A stretch of DNA of 64,000 nucleotides, taken from positions 117,981-181,980 of the forward strand of contig JANJUX010000033.1 in the NCBI GenBank assembly GCA_024710355.1, in the 5' to 3' direction. Positions 9,802 to 19,515 of this stretch are shown here, in pieces (position 1 is the first letter of the stretch; every line of letters starts with the position of its first letter). The DNA is from Candidatus Rifleibacteriota bacterium. Its GTDB lineage: Bacteria; Muiribacteriota; Ozemobacteria; Ozemobacterales; Ozemobacteraceae. A program made the translations under genes and the position numbers. Below the pieces are notes generated by a model, which was given only the letters and a program-made list of their open reading frames with translations, ran no database searches and was not told where the DNA came from.

Positions 9802-12636
9802 TCATCGCAGCTCCAGAAGCTCGTAAAGTGGGTATTCGCGGCTTTTGCCCTTGACTTCGACGCGTTCGATAAAGGCGACGCGGCCCTGGCCCCTTAAGCC
9901 CCTGATCGTGGAAGGGGCAACGACGATGCCGGTGGTGCCGGCCTTCGCCGCCTCAGCCTTCAGCCTTGCCGCCAGGTTCACCGTATCGCCGATAACCGTG
10001 TAATCGAGCTTGCCGAGCCGCGAGCCAATACGGCCCGAAACGACATTGCCGCTGGCAACGCCGGCGCGAATGTAATAACCGGCATCACGCATGACGTATG
10101 CCAGTTCGAGCGTAGCACGGCAGGCCTGCAGACTGTGATTTTCGCCGGCCGTGGCAGACCGGAAAACCAGCATCAACGTATTTTCGATGACCTTGTCGAT
10201 AACCCCACCGCAGGAGCGGGCAATGGCGTCGGCTTCACCGATGAACCGGCCAAGAATGGCAAAGCGCTCTTCGGGCGAAGCCTGGTGGCCAGAAACGCCA
10301 GACTGCAGCTGCATGAACACGACCGTAGCCGCCACCCTCACCCCGCCAGGGGCCATATCGGCGTCAGAATCACTTTCGACGGCGGTCAGAACATCCTGTG
10401 AGACGAAATGCGCCAGCTTGCGACGCTGCTCAAGGCCCAGAATCATGCCGGCAAATACGGTTTTCAGGTCACCAAATTCATCGCTGGCCTGCAACTGCAC
10501 GCTGGTCTGCAGATTGCCGCGGCCAACCTCGGCGGTTACCCTGATAAACTCGCGCAATGGCTTTAGATAGATCAGTTCGAAAACCAGATAGACAAAGAGC
10601 AACAACAAAAGGCCGTAGCCAACCAGCACGCCAGGCAAAACCCAGATTGCCGACCCGGCCGCAAAAACTTCTGAACCAACCAGCATCACCAGCGGGTAAT
10701 CATTGAACCAGCGCACCTGCAGCAGATTCTTTGCCTTTTCGCGCCAGACAAAACCTTCGACGTTTTCGGCAAGATCGATCTTTTCAAGCAGGTCGGCGTT
10801 GCGCAGAATCCTGCCATCAGCCAGACTCATCAGGTGATAACCGGCATCGCCGCGCACAACTTCGAAAAATCGCCCCGAAATGCCGGCAAATTTTTCTGAG
10901 GGCCTGAAATGGTTCACAATATAGTCGCGAATCAGGTGGTTATCATAATAGTTAAATGAAAGCAGCCCGAAAAGGCTGTATTTATCAGCATTAAACACAA
11001 ATGCCGTCGAAAACCGGTTGCCGGTGTTCATGCGCATCATTTTAAAGGGCCGGCCCCAGCGGTTACCAATTTCGTTCACGAAAGACGCATCGACAGTGCC
11101 GGGCTCCCGCTCCTTGCCCCTTGTCTGGTTCATCACAAAATTGCCGCTGCGGTCAAAGGCGTTGAGAATGGCCGAAGAAACCAGGCGCCGCCCAGATTCC
11201 TCTTCTTTTAACAGAGGCCGGTAGAATCTGGTCGAGCTGGCGTGCAGACGACCGCCCGCATCGAGGTCGAAGAAAAGATCTGAGGCAACCGAGCTTTCGA
11301 GGCCCTTTCTGAGAACCTGAAGATATGCCTCTTCTTTGCTGCCGCGCATTTTTTCGAGCCTGGAGGCAATCTGCAGCGTATGCTTCTGCAGAGCGGCAAG
11401 ATAATGGGAAAAACCATCGTAAAGCTCGTTAAAATAGAGTCTCTGCAGCTCTTCAGCCTGATACCAGCCATATACCCGGTTGAACTGGTTCCAGGTAATC
11501 AGGCCGGCGAGAAGTAGAGAGACGGGCAGAAGCAGCATTACGGCAGTGCCTAGAAGCACCTTGGGCCTGATTCCCATTCTGAAATCGATGCCAAAAAAAT
11601 ACAGCCGCAGCAGAAATACGGCGCCAACACACGCCAGCAGGCGGGCAAGGGTAAAGATCAGCAGTGCGCGGCCGGCAAGCGGATGCTGCAACTCAGGCAT
11701 GGGTACCGAAACCTTGAGCAGCGGCAGACGAGCGAGAACCTTTTCGAGATTTTTCGGAACCAGCCCACCGGCCTGAATCAGGTCGACAATGACGGTATCG
11801 GGGAAGGTCGACACCATGTGCTGGCCATCTGCGTCAGCGAGATAGTCAGTCATGATTTTTCGCGTCTGCGGTCTGTCGCCATCGAGAGCGACCTTGAGGC
11901 GGCTGAAACCACGCCTGATGCCGCGGGCCTGCAATTTTACAGCATCAGACAAAATCTGCCGCTGATCGAGGTCACAGCCACGCAGCACCACCAGACAGCC
12001 GCCGGCGATTTTTCGCTGATTGCCAGCTGTCTGCCATAGCGGCTGATAGAAAAAGAAGGCCGGCCCTTCGAGCTTTGCCGAGACCACGCGGCAAACGCGG
12101 CCGGGTTCGAGCGGAATTTCGGAAATCAGACCAAACTGGCGCCGCAGAAAAGTATCGGCATCTTTGCGGGCCCGTCGGTCAGCACCGACCGGGTTCTGGT
12201 TGATCGCGGCAAGGTAGCGCCGCAGCAGGTTACGCGGCAAAACCGGCAATTGCCTCTGCACATGCGCAGCGATAATGATATCGATATCGTTAAAATCTGC
12301 CGCGTGCGTAACGACAGTGGCGAGTTTGAGACCGGTCGTGTGCTGCAGAATCTCAGCGGTTGCCGAAGCGCCACTGTGCAAGTCTCTGTAACCGGCAAAG
12401 AAAGCATTGAGCTTTCTTTCGACAAAGGCTTCGGCTTTAAGGTCACGCCTGAAACTGTTCATTTCGCCCGAAAGGGTGGCAATTGCAGCCTGACGGTTGG
12501 CCTGCAGGGTAATTTCAAACAGGTAATTAAGACTAATCTGCAGAAGAACCGCCGGCACCGCAAAAACCGTGAACCAGGCGAGAGCAAGTGCGCCAAAGGA
12601 AAGGCGGCGGCGAATGTTGATATTTTTTTCAGCCAT
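9802..12636 (-). CDS. Membrane HAMP-cyclase homologue, C2-like (metal Asp residues lost)
   Basis: 944 residues from the ATG at 12636 (GGAGG just upstream, 8-bp overlap with the previous gene); the longer frame to 12876 is out-of-frame shadow of that gene. Layout: helix at ~15-40, extracytoplasmic sensor, two helices near 320-385, second sensor, helix near 640-665, HAMP (~665-720), class III nucleotide cyclase domain (~760-940). In the cyclase domain both metal-binding Asp positions are changed (Gln776 in VFMQLQSG, Asn819 in DKVIENT). The purine-binding Lys (Lys815) and the transition-state Asn887 and Arg891 (DTVNLAARL) are intact. This is the pattern of the C2 half of mammalian adenylyl cyclase. 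Alone it should be inactive; it is predicted to pair with the upstream gene product. Confidence 0.8.
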   Translation of the reverse strand: MAEKNINIRRRLSFGALALAWFTVFAVPAVLLQISLNYLFEITLQANRQAAIATLSGEMNSFRRDLKAEAFVERKLNAFFAGYRDLHSGASATAEILQHTTGLKLATVVTHAADFNDIDIIIAAHVQRQLPVLPRNLLRRYLAAINQNPVGADRRARKDADTFLRRQFGLISEIPLEPGRVCRVVSAKLEGPAFFFYQPLWQTAGNQRKIAGGCLVVLRGCDLDQRQILSDAVKLQARGIRRGFSRLKVALDGDRPQTRKIMTDYLADADGQHMVSTFPDTVIVDLIQAGGLVPKNLEKVLARLPLLKVSVPMPELQHPLAGRALLIFTLARLLACVGAVFLLRLYFFGIDFRMGIRPKVLLGTAVMLLLPVSLLLAGLITWNQFNRVYGWYQAEELQRLYFNELYDGFSHYLAALQKHTLQIASRLEKMRGSKEEAYLQVLRKGLESSVASDLFFDLDAGGRLHASSTRFYRPLLKEEESGRRLVSSAILNAFDRSGNFVMNQTRGKEREPGTVDASFVNEIGNRWGRPFKMMRMNTGNRFSTAFVFNADKYSLFGLLSFNYYDNHLIRDYIVNHFRPSEKFAGISGRFFEVVRGDAGYHLMSLADGRILRNADLLEKIDLAENVEGFVWREKAKNLLQVRWFNDYPLVMLVGSEVFAAGSAIWVLPGVLVGYGLLLLLFVYLVFELIYLKPLREFIRVTAEVGRGNLQTSVQLQASDEFGDLKTVFAGMILGLEQRRKLAHFVSQDVLTAVESDSDADMAPGGVRVAATVVFMQLQSGVSGHQASPEERFAILGRFIGEADAIARSCGGVIDKVIENTLMLVFRSATAGENHSLQACRATLELAYVMRDAGYYIRAGVASGNVVSGRIGSRLGKLDYTVIGDTVNLAARLKAEAAKAGTTGIVVAPSTIRGLRGQGRVAFIERVEVKGKSREYPLYELLELR

Positions 12637-15595
12637 TGCTGCCTCCTGATCCGCGGCGGGCACAAAGCTCAAAAGCCGGCCCGCCCGGCGTATCGAGAGA
12701 GATGCCGAAATCAAAGATTGCCGTAAGCCGGTTACCGGTTTCGTCACAAACCAGAATTTTTGAAGAAGTTGATTTTGTGAGGCCTTCAAGGGTTTCGGCG
12801 CGCTGCGTGACCTCGCCGAGAACCGCAAAAACCATGCGGCCGCCCTCACGGCCTGCGATACCAGATACCGCCTCACCGGTCGCTATGCCAATGCCATTTT
12901 CGACCGTAAAAAGGCCAAGTGCAAGGCGTTTCTGGTTCAGGGCGGCCAGCTGTTGCCGCATTGCGAGAGCCGCTTCAGCTGCACAGACTTCGGCCGGCTT
13001 TTCCCCGCCTGAGTAAAAAACTGCCATTACCGCATCGCCGACAAAACGCTCGATTACGCCGCCATGGCTTTTGATGGCGGTTTCCATGCATGTGAAATAG
13101 TCATTTAGCAGGCTGACGATCTGCTGCGGGTCATGCTGCTCACTGAGGGTAGTGAAGCCACGAATGTCTGAAGCAAGCATGGTGACGCGCGAGCTCTGCA
13201 CCGAGGCCATTTCTTTAAGGCCTGTTGCGGCACCGAGACGATCGTAAAGGTTCTCAGAAACAAATCGCCGCATTTTTTCGCGCTGCGCCAGGCCGTTGGT
13301 CATATCGTTGAAAGCGTCAGCAAGCACAGAAAATTCGTCGGTCTTTTCCAGCACAAGGCGATTTTGATAATCTCCGGCCGCAACGGCGGCTGCAGCCTGC
13401 CCAATCCCTTTAACCGGATTGATAAAAAGCGCTTCGAGAGCGTCGGCAAACAGCAACAGCGACGTCAGAGCAAATGCCAGCAGCAGAAACGGAAACGCCC
13501 AGGCCAGAAGAGCGACCATCAAATCGGGCGAACTTGTTGAAATGCCGGCATAAACCATCAGATCGCTTTCGCTGAAACGCTGCTTTTCGTAGCGGTAATA
13601 ACCGGCGGACCCGGTGAGTTCTCCGGTGCTGACACGCCCAGCGGCGGCCTTGTCGAGCAGAACCTTCAGGTTGTGGTCAGGGCTGACATGGTCTGGCCAC
13701 CAGCGCAGCACCATGTCGTCATGCCGTCGGTGACCCATGAGGAAATGGTGCTGATTGCGGCCAGAAGTGCCGAAAAAAATACCCGGATCGAATTCATAGG
13801 GGCTGTAGATGATGAAATTGAGGTTGCTGACATTGGTCGAAGCCATGGCACGAATCTTAACCGGGTTAGAGCCTGGCTCCGGAATCAGAAACCAGATTGC
13901 CCGCGAAAAATCATCAAATCGGTTCATATCCATGGTTTCGTTGGCTTCATATTTCAAAACCCGGTAGTCAAAATAATCGCGGCGCAGTGTGTCCATCATT
14001 CCGTCAGCAACGCTGGTCATCTGCTGCAGCTTTTTGATCGGCGGGGCCTGAGTGTCGAGAGAACCCAGGTTTTCGAGAAATTTAACCGAAAGCAACTGCT
14101 CCAGCTTCGACATTTCAAGATCTGTGATATTACGTGCCTTGAAAGACCTGCCAATACCATCATTGCGAAAAAAGTAAAAATCAACGAATGTGCCGGGCAC
14201 CACCACGTTGTGGGCATGCAGGCTGATTATTTCGGAGCCGCTCAGGGCGGCCACATTTATCAGGCGGTTCTTGATCTTCAGCATCTGTAAAAGATGCTGT
14301 TGACGCTGGTCGTTGTAGTAGCTGTGCAGCTTCTGCATCTGCCCCTCGGCATCGGCACGCAATTCGAAGCTTCCGAGGCTCTCGCTGCGGTCGAGCAGAC
14401 GCAGGGAAACATGACCGAGAATCGTATATGGCATCAGAACCGCCAGGCTGATCGAAAGCAGCATGCGCAGACGCAGCCTCACGACAGCCGGAAACCCGAA
14501 CAGAACGAAATACGCCGAAACAAAAAGACAGAAGAGAAACAGCAGCTGCTGAGTAAACTGTAGAGATCGGTTAAATGCGGCTGATTCGGCCATTATGGCC
14601 GAAATATCGTATGTAGTCTGCAGGCCCGCCGGCAGTTTGATCTGGCGGCTGAACAGCGAATTATAGCCGATCAGTTCTATCGGAACCGCTGACTCGACAG
14701 TCAGCCGGTTCCCGCACAATATGGCTTTGCCCGCATCAATTGGCGGCCGGTTCAGATAAGTTCTGATAAAGCCTCCGGCATTGTATTTGAGCGCGTCTTT
14801 CAGCAGCTTTTTCGGCGGAAAAGCACTGCCGGCGAACATCACAAAATAGCCACCCATGATCTTCGGCCCGTCTTTGACGCGGCGGTAATAGGCAAAAAGC
14901 CTGCATTCACCGAGTTTTCTGGTTGCGGTTTCGTAGCAGCCGCCCTGAAAGGGCAATGGGTAAATCATATCAGAAAACAGCCGGCCCATGACATTAAAGT
15001 AGCTCGGAGTCAGCCCTTCATCAGGATCTGAAGCCAGCCTCAAGGTTTCGCAATAACGCTGTTCGGCATCAGGTCTGCTGTCATCAACTCTGACAAAATC
15101 TCCGGCCTGCTCGGCAAGTGTCATGCTGAGTATCTGCCCGACTCTTTCACGATCTTGCGGCGCAATATCATCCAGAGCCGGCGAGAACCATTTCCAGATG
15201 TTATATACATCGGCGCTGAAGGCCACCATCATCAATGGTTCGACACCGCTCATGTCTCGATAAAGCGCCCTCAGTTCGTCGATGGTGCCGGCCTGAAAAA
15301 TCTGCGGGTCAACACCGGGCGGAAATTTCGGCCGTTCAAGGGATGGTGACGACAACCCCGCACGCCGCTCGGCTTTCTTGATTATCTTCTCGATATGCTG
15401 GCGGGCGTTGAGATCGGCCTGAAATTCACGTGCTTCGTTCTTCAGTTCATGCTCGGCGAGCTGCAGACGGTTTTTTCTGGCTTCGTCATCTATCTGCCGC
15501 AGCCCGGCGCCGATAAAAAGGACCGGCAGCATCACCAGCAGCAGAAAAACCGCTGCTATTAATGCTCTAAGCCCAATTTCATCGCGAATTTTCAC
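12629..15595 (-). CDS. Membrane HAMP-cyclase homologue, C1-like (metal Asp residues kept)
   Basis: 988 residues, GTG start at 15595 with AGGAT upstream. The architecture parallels the downstream gene: N-terminal helix, ~320-residue extracytoplasmic region, two helices (~355-400), second sensor region, helix (~695-720), HAMP (~720-775), class III cyclase (~800-985). The metal ligands are present: Asp810 in LASDIRGFT and Asp854 in RFVGDAVMAVF, 44 residues apart as in known cyclases. The partner-side residues are lost: Arg850 replaces the purine Lys, and Gln931 and Thr935 replace the transition-state Asn and Arg (GEVTQRAETL). This is the C1-like half of a heterodimer. The two extracytoplasmic regions may sense an envelope or nutrient signal; the ligand is unknown. 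Confidence 0.8.
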   Translation of the reverse strand: MKIRDEIGLRALIAAVFLLLVMLPVLFIGAGLRQIDDEARKNRLQLAEHELKNEAREFQADLNARQHIEKIIKKAERRAGLSSPSLERPKFPPGVDPQIFQAGTIDELRALYRDMSGVEPLMMVAFSADVYNIWKWFSPALDDIAPQDRERVGQILSMTLAEQAGDFVRVDDSRPDAEQRYCETLRLASDPDEGLTPSYFNVMGRLFSDMIYPLPFQGGCYETATRKLGECRLFAYYRRVKDGPKIMGGYFVMFAGSAFPPKKLLKDALKYNAGGFIRTYLNRPPIDAGKAILCGNRLTVESAVPIELIGYNSLFSRQIKLPAGLQTTYDISAIMAESAAFNRSLQFTQQLLFLFCLFVSAYFVLFGFPAVVRLRLRMLLSISLAVLMPYTILGHVSLRLLDRSESLGSFELRADAEGQMQKLHSYYNDQRQQHLLQMLKIKNRLINVAALSGSEIISLHAHNVVVPGTFVDFYFFRNDGIGRSFKARNITDLEMSKLEQLLSVKFLENLGSLDTQAPPIKKLQQMTSVADGMMDTLRRDYFDYRVLKYEANETMDMNRFDDFSRAIWFLIPEPGSNPVKIRAMASTNVSNLNFIIYSPYEFDPGIFFGTSGRNQHHFLMGHRRHDDMVLRWWPDHVSPDHNLKVLLDKAAAGRVSTGELTGSAGYYRYEKQRFSESDLMVYAGISTSSPDLMVALLAWAFPFLLLAFALTSLLLFADALEALFINPVKGIGQAAAAVAAGDYQNRLVLEKTDEFSVLADAFNDMTNGLAQREKMRRFVSENLYDRLGAATGLKEMASVQSSRVTMLASDIRGFTTLSEQHDPQQIVSLLNDYFTCMETAIKSHGGVIERFVGDAVMAVFYSGGEKPAEVCAAEAALAMRQQLAALNQKRLALGLFTVENGIGIATGEAVSGIAGREGGRMVFAVLGEVTQRAETLEGLTKSTSSKILVCDETGNRLTAIFDFGISLDTPGGPAFELCARRGSGGSNG

Positions 15596-15703
15596 CAGAT
15601 ATCCTATTTCACAGGCATTCTATTTTCCACAGATCTTCGTCTACCTGTGTTCATCCGTGGCCTGTGTTTCTCTTTCTTTTTCTGTGTTCATCCGTTACAG
15701 AAA

Positions 15704-15733
15704 ACAGCCCTGAAACGATAGTTTCAGGGCTGT
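15704..15733 (-). terminator. Rho-independent terminator after the UPF0210 gene
   Basis: A perfect 13-bp inverted repeat with a 4-nt loop lies 20 bp downstream of the UPF0210 stop. On the minus strand it is followed by TTTT. The preceding ~100 bp (15600-15703) hold two copies of CTGTGTTCATCCGT (near 15645 and 15682) and no gene. Confidence 0.8.
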
Positions 15734-15753
15734 TCTACATTAATCGCCAGAGA

Positions 15754-17115
15754 TCAGTTTTTCATGCTGTGCACCGGAGCCGGGATACGCCCGCCACGCC
15801 GCACGAACAGAGCCGGAGAATGTCGGCCGACTTCCATGACCGGGCCTTTTCCGAGCAGACCGCCAAAATCGACGACGTCACCGGCCTGCATGCCGGGCAC
15901 CGGAATCAGACGACACGCGGTCGTCTTGTGGTTGATCATGCCGATCGCGGCTTCGTCTGCGATGATGCCGGCAATCACTTCGACCGGCGTATCGCCCGGA
16001 ATAGCAACCATATCGAGGCCAACTGAGCAGACGCAGGTCATCGCTTCGAGTTTTTGAATATTGAGAGCGCCGGCTTCGATGGCGCGGCACATGCCCGCAT
16101 CTTCGGTAACCGGTATAAAGGCACCCGAAAGACCGCCGGCATAGGTCGCAGCCATGATACCGCCCTTTTTGACAGCGTCATTGAGCATGGCCAGTGCGGC
16201 AGTCGTGCCGTGGCAACCGGTTTTTTCGAGGCCCATCAGTTCAAGAATATCGGAGATCGAGTCACCTTCGGCCGGAGTCGGGGCAAGTGACAGATCGATA
16301 ATTCCGAACGGAATACCGAGCATACGAGAGGCTTCACGGCCGACCAGTTCGCCGGTTCGGGTAATTTTGAAGCTTATTTTTTTGATGACTTCAGAAAGCT
16401 CACCAAAATTGAGATGAGTTGAATTCTGCAGGGCAGCGCGCACCACGCCGGGGCCCGAAATGCCGACGTTGAGAATCGCTTCGGCTTCACCGGGGCCCAT
16501 GAATGAGCCGGCAATGAACGGGTTGTCTTCGACGGCGTTGCAGAAAACCACGAGTTTGGCGCAGGCGAGGCCGTTTTTGTCACGTGAGCGTTCGGCCGCT
16601 TCTTTGACGATTTCGGCCATGCGATAGACGCCGTCCATGTTGATACCGGCCTGTGAACTGCCTATATTAACGCTCGAACAGACGCGTTCGGTGCAGCAGA
16701 GGGCGTCGGCAATCGAATTGAGCAGAATCTGATCGCCACGGGTGATGCCTTTTGGTATCAGAGCTGAGAAACCGGCGACATAGTCGATACCCAGTTCTTT
16801 GGCAGCCTTATCGAGCGCTTCGGCAATCGGCACAGCGGTGGGTTCGGTAAAGGCGCCGGCCAGAAACGAGACCGGAGTAACCGAAATGCGTTTGTTAACG
16901 ATCGGAATACCGTATTTCTTTTCGAGTTTGCGGGCAACCGGCACCACATCATGGGCAACACGCACGACCTTTTCGTAGACCTTGGCGGCACATTTGTGCA
17001 CGTCTGAGTCGGCGCAGCTCATCAGGTTGATGCCGCAGGTGATGGTGCGGATGTCGAAGGTTTCGACACCTACCGCACTGATGGTTTCGATGACTTCTTC
17101 AAGAGAAAAAAGCAT
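15754..17115 (-). CDS. UPF0210 (PFL/DUF711) family protein
   Basis: 453 residues, the usual full length of the family. The typical start is present (MLFSLEEVIETISAVGVETFDIRTIT), with the conserved GINLMSCAD segment, a Gly-rich internal part, and the conserved C-terminal region with GDTPVEVIAGIIADEAAIG. The ATG at 17115 has GGAGG 9 nt upstream. It sits 12 bp after an ACT-domain UPF0237 gene, a pairing conserved across many bacteria. The ACT protein may sense an amino acid and control this protein, but the biochemical function remains unknown. It is a cytoplasmic protein with no signal peptide or membrane helix. A strong terminator follows. Confidence 0.9.
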   Translation of the reverse strand: MLFSLEEVIETISAVGVETFDIRTITCGINLMSCADSDVHKCAAKVYEKVVRVAHDVVPVARKLEKKYGIPIVNKRISVTPVSFLAGAFTEPTAVPIAEALDKAAKELGIDYVAGFSALIPKGITRGDQILLNSIADALCCTERVCSSVNIGSSQAGINMDGVYRMAEIVKEAAERSRDKNGLACAKLVVFCNAVEDNPFIAGSFMGPGEAEAILNVGISGPGVVRAALQNSTHLNFGELSEVIKKISFKITRTGELVGREASRMLGIPFGIIDLSLAPTPAEGDSISDILELMGLEKTGCHGTTAALAMLNDAVKKGGIMAATYAGGLSGAFIPVTEDAGMCRAIEAGALNIQKLEAMTCVCSVGLDMVAIPGDTPVEVIAGIIADEAAIGMINHKTTACRLIPVPGMQAGDVVDFGGLLGKGPVMEVGRHSPALFVRRGGRIPAPVHSMKN

Positions 17116-17127
17116 TGCGGGCCTCCA

Positions 17128-17412
17128 TCACAGCCGATGCTGGAATCGAAAAACGTCTTCGTGCTGAATGAAAACCTTGACGCGCAGCTGTTCGGCAACT
17201 GTCTGCATGCGGCTCTGAAAGTCTTCAAAGCTGCAGTTGGCGGTCGAAAAATCGGTCATCATCATCAGGGCGAATAAATCCTGCATGATTTTCTGGCTCA
17301 CGTCTTCGACATTGACGTTAGAGTCGGCAATGGCGCGGGTGATGCCGGCGAGAATGCCAGGCTTGTTGGCGCCGAGCACGGTGATTACAACCTGTTCCTT
17401 TTTCCTGTTCAA
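17128..17412 (-). CDS. UPF0237 ACT-domain protein
   Basis: 94 residues, almost entirely one ACT domain: VVITVLGANKPGILAGITRAI is the ligand-binding loop and first helix, followed by VEDVSQKIMQDLFALMM. The start is a TTG at 17412, backed by GGGGAGG 8 nt upstream. It is the first gene of a two-gene operon with the UPF0210 gene. ACT domains usually bind amino acids and regulate a partner enzyme, so a regulatory role for the neighbour is likely but inferred. Confidence 0.9.
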   Translation of the reverse strand: MNRKKEQVVITVLGANKPGILAGITRAIADSNVNVEDVSQKIMQDLFALMMMTDFSTANCSFEDFQSRMQTVAEQLRVKVFIQHEDVFRFQHRL

Positions 17413-17690
17413 GGCAAAAACCTCCCCTTCGGGATGTATTAGTTACGAGCTGTTATGTACCGCAGCAATATAGCAGAACCGCCCGCTTCCGTAAAGTAAT
17501 TGTGCTTTTTAAGTTCACAGTTATAACAAAACCGGCAACCATCATGTCCGTGTAATCTGCATGCCATCCGACAAAAATCAGTGTCGCATATGGCAATCAA
17601 CCTGACTTATATGGTGATTCATCTTATTTTAGCCATCTTTTGGCAGATAAAATCCAATTCGCCTATACAGTTATCGATACTTGATGGCGC

Positions 17691-17719
17691 TGGACTTTTG
17701 TCTGGGAATCAAATATATT
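17691..17719 (+). promoter_or_regulatory. Candidate sigma70 promoter for the lactate dehydrogenase gene
   Basis: TGGACT (17691-17696) and TATATT (17714-17719) are 17 bp apart, about 43 bp before the ATG. The gap 17413-17761 is the divergent control region with the ACT gene and shows no other gene. Confidence 0.45.
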
Positions 17720-17761
17720 ATGATTGTAATTTAGTGTCATTTAAAAACGGAGGCATTGCTG

Positions 17762-18805
17762 ATGACGCAGAAAATTGCCTTTTTTGATGCCAGACCCTAC
17801 GACCAGAAGTCTTTCAACGAAACAAACCACAGCTTTGGCTTTGATATCAGCTACTTTGAGACAAAGCTCGGTGTCCAGACAGCTGAACTGGCCGCCGGTT
17901 ACGATGGGGTCTGTGCTTTCGTCAACGATGATCTTAATGCCGCAGTAATCGACAAACTGGTGACCGGAGGCGTCAAGATCATCGGCCTGCGCTGCGCCGG
18001 CTACAACAATGTCGATTTCAAGGCCGCCTTCGGGCGCATTCATGTAGTTCGGGTGCCGGCTTACTCACCCTATGCCGTGGCCGAGCACGCTGTCGCGATG
18101 ATGCTGACCCTGAACCGCAAGACGCACAAGGCCTGGATGCGGACCCGCGAGGGTAATTTCTCGATCAACGGCCTGCTTGGTTTCGATATGCACGGCCGAA
18201 CTGCCGGCATTATCGGAACCGGCAAAATTGCCCGCTGCCTGATCGCCATTCTTAAAGGCTTCGGCATGCAGGTTCTCGCATATGACCCGCGGCCTGATCT
18301 GGAATACGCCAGTCAGGCGGGTATCACTTACGCCGCTCTGCCAGAGCTGTTTGCCGCTTCTGATGTGATCTCTCTGCACTGCCCGCTGACCCCTGAAACG
18401 GCGCATATGATCGATGCCACAGCAATCGGAAAAATGAAACACGGCGTAATGATCATCAACACCGGCCGCGGCAAGCTTATTGACACACCGTCACTGATCG
18501 AAGGGCTCAAAAATGGCTGCATCGGCAGTGCCGGCCTCGATGTCTACGAAGAAGAAAGCGAGTATTTTTTCGAAGACAAATCAGCCGAGCCGATTGCCGA
18601 CGATGTACTGGCACGATTGCTGACTTTTCCGAATGTGCTGGTAACTTCACACCAGGCATTTTTTACGGCTGAAGCTCTGCATAACATTGCCGAAACGACG
18701 CTGCAGAATTTCCGTGAATTCTTTGCCGGCGGCTATCTGGCCAACGAAATCTGCTACCAGTGCAACCGCACCTGCCCCAAAAAAGAAAAGCAGCGCTGCT
18801 TTTGA
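17762..18805 (+). CDS. ldhA: D-lactate dehydrogenase (2-hydroxyacid dehydrogenase)
   Basis: 347 residues. NAD-dependent reduction of pyruvate to D-lactate, a cytoplasmic fermentation step. The nucleotide-binding GxGxIA motif is present (IIGTGKIAR), together with the catalytic Arg (INTGRGKLID), Glu (GLDVYEEES) and His (VTSHQAFFTAEAL). The stretch DVYEEESEYFFEDKS followed by DDVLARLL is specific to the LdhA subgroup rather than to phosphoglycerate dehydrogenase. The ATG at 17762 is chosen over an in-frame TTG at 17756 because GGAGG lies 8 nt before it. The C-terminus is slightly extended and Cys/Lys-rich (CNRTCPKKEKQRCF); the DNA encoding it ends in an 18-bp palindrome (18786-18803). It is a monocistronic unit with its own promoter and terminator. 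Confidence 0.9.
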   Translation: MTQKIAFFDARPYDQKSFNETNHSFGFDISYFETKLGVQTAELAAGYDGVCAFVNDDLNAAVIDKLVTGGVKIIGLRCAGYNNVDFKAAFGRIHVVRVPAYSPYAVAEHAVAMMLTLNRKTHKAWMRTREGNFSINGLLGFDMHGRTAGIIGTGKIARCLIAILKGFGMQVLAYDPRPDLEYASQAGITYAALPELFAASDVISLHCPLTPETAHMIDATAIGKMKHGVMIINTGRGKLIDTPSLIEGLKNGCIGSAGLDVYEEESEYFFEDKSAEPIADDVLARLLTFPNVLVTSHQAFFTAEALHNIAETTLQNFREFFAGGYLANEICYQCNRTCPKKEKQRCF

Positions 18806-18869
18806 AGCGGCCTTGAAGCTCTTCGAAAGTTTTACGGCAATCAGGTTTGTTTGGCGCCAAAATAAAAAG

Positions 18870-18910
18870 ATCCCGAATCGGCTTCGTTGCCGACGCGGGA
18901 TTTTTGTTTT
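18870..18910. terminator. Bidirectional terminator between ldhA and acetate transporter gene
   Basis: The stem ATCCCG/CGGGAT encloses an inner TCGGC/GCCGA stem. It is followed by TTTTTGTTTT on the plus strand and by a T-rich run (CTTTTTATTTT) on the minus strand, serving both convergent genes. Confidence 0.8.
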
Positions 18911-18927
18911 GCTGATTTTATCGTCTA

Positions 18928-19515
18928 TTACTTTGTTGCCGGATTGCCAAGCGGCATTACCGTGCGGCCATAAACCTCGTTGAGAACCTGGGCCATACCT
19001 GTATATATCGCTGCCGCGCCGCAGATGATGCCTTCGTAACCGGTCAGGTGCTTGAAAGTCGCGTCACCGGTCGCATCGCCGATTGCAAGCATAAAAAACA
19101 GAACGGTGAGTGAGCCAAAGACAAACTGCAGGGCTCGCGACATCTTCAGGGTGCCAATGAACATCAGCAGCGTGAAGATTCCCCACATGCTGAGATAGCA
19201 GATCATAGCATTATTTGAAGCGCTTTCTACCAGGCCGAGTTTCGGCATTACCAGCAGGGCAACCAAAGTCAGCCAGAAAAAACCATAAGAGGCAAAAGCG
19301 GTCATGCCGAAGGTGTTGTTTTTCTTCCATTCAAGGATACCGACAACGATCTGAGCCATGCCACCATAAAAAATACCCATGGCAAGGATCATCGAATTGA
19401 GCTCATAAAAGCCAGCGTTGTGGATATTGAGCAGAACGGTTGTCATACCGAAGGCAAGAAGGCCAAGAGGTGCGGGATTGGCGGTCATGTCGGAAGTCGG
19501 ACTGGCTGAACTCAT
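18928..19515 (-). CDS. satP: Acetate/succinate transporter, GPR1/FUN34/YaaH family
   Basis: 195 residues with six predicted membrane helices. The family signature [14 protein letters not shown] is at residues ~13-26, and [15 protein letters not shown] is the second conserved block. Members import acetate (or succinate) with protons across the inner membrane. The ATG at 19515 is preceded by AGGAG. It is convergent with ldhA, and the pair fits exchange of fermentation acids. It stands alone on its strand; the 275-bp gap upstream (19516-19790) is the divergent control region shared with the PLP enzyme gene. Confidence 0.9.
   Translation of the reverse strand: MSSASPTSDMTANPAPLGLLAFGMTTVLLNIHNAGFYELNSMILAMGIFYGGMAQIVVGILEWKKNNTFGMTAFASYGFFWLTLVALLVMPKLGLVESASNNAMICYLSMWGIFTLLMFIGTLKMSRALQFVFGSLTVLFFMLAIGDATGDATFKHLTGYEGIICGAAAIYTGMAQVLNEVYGRTVMPLGNPATK

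Noticed and set aside
12636..12876. 80-codon upstream extension of the C2-like cyclase gene
   Set aside because: It lies inside the overlapping upstream cyclase gene; the ATG at 12636 has a strong GGAGG and directly precedes the first membrane helix.
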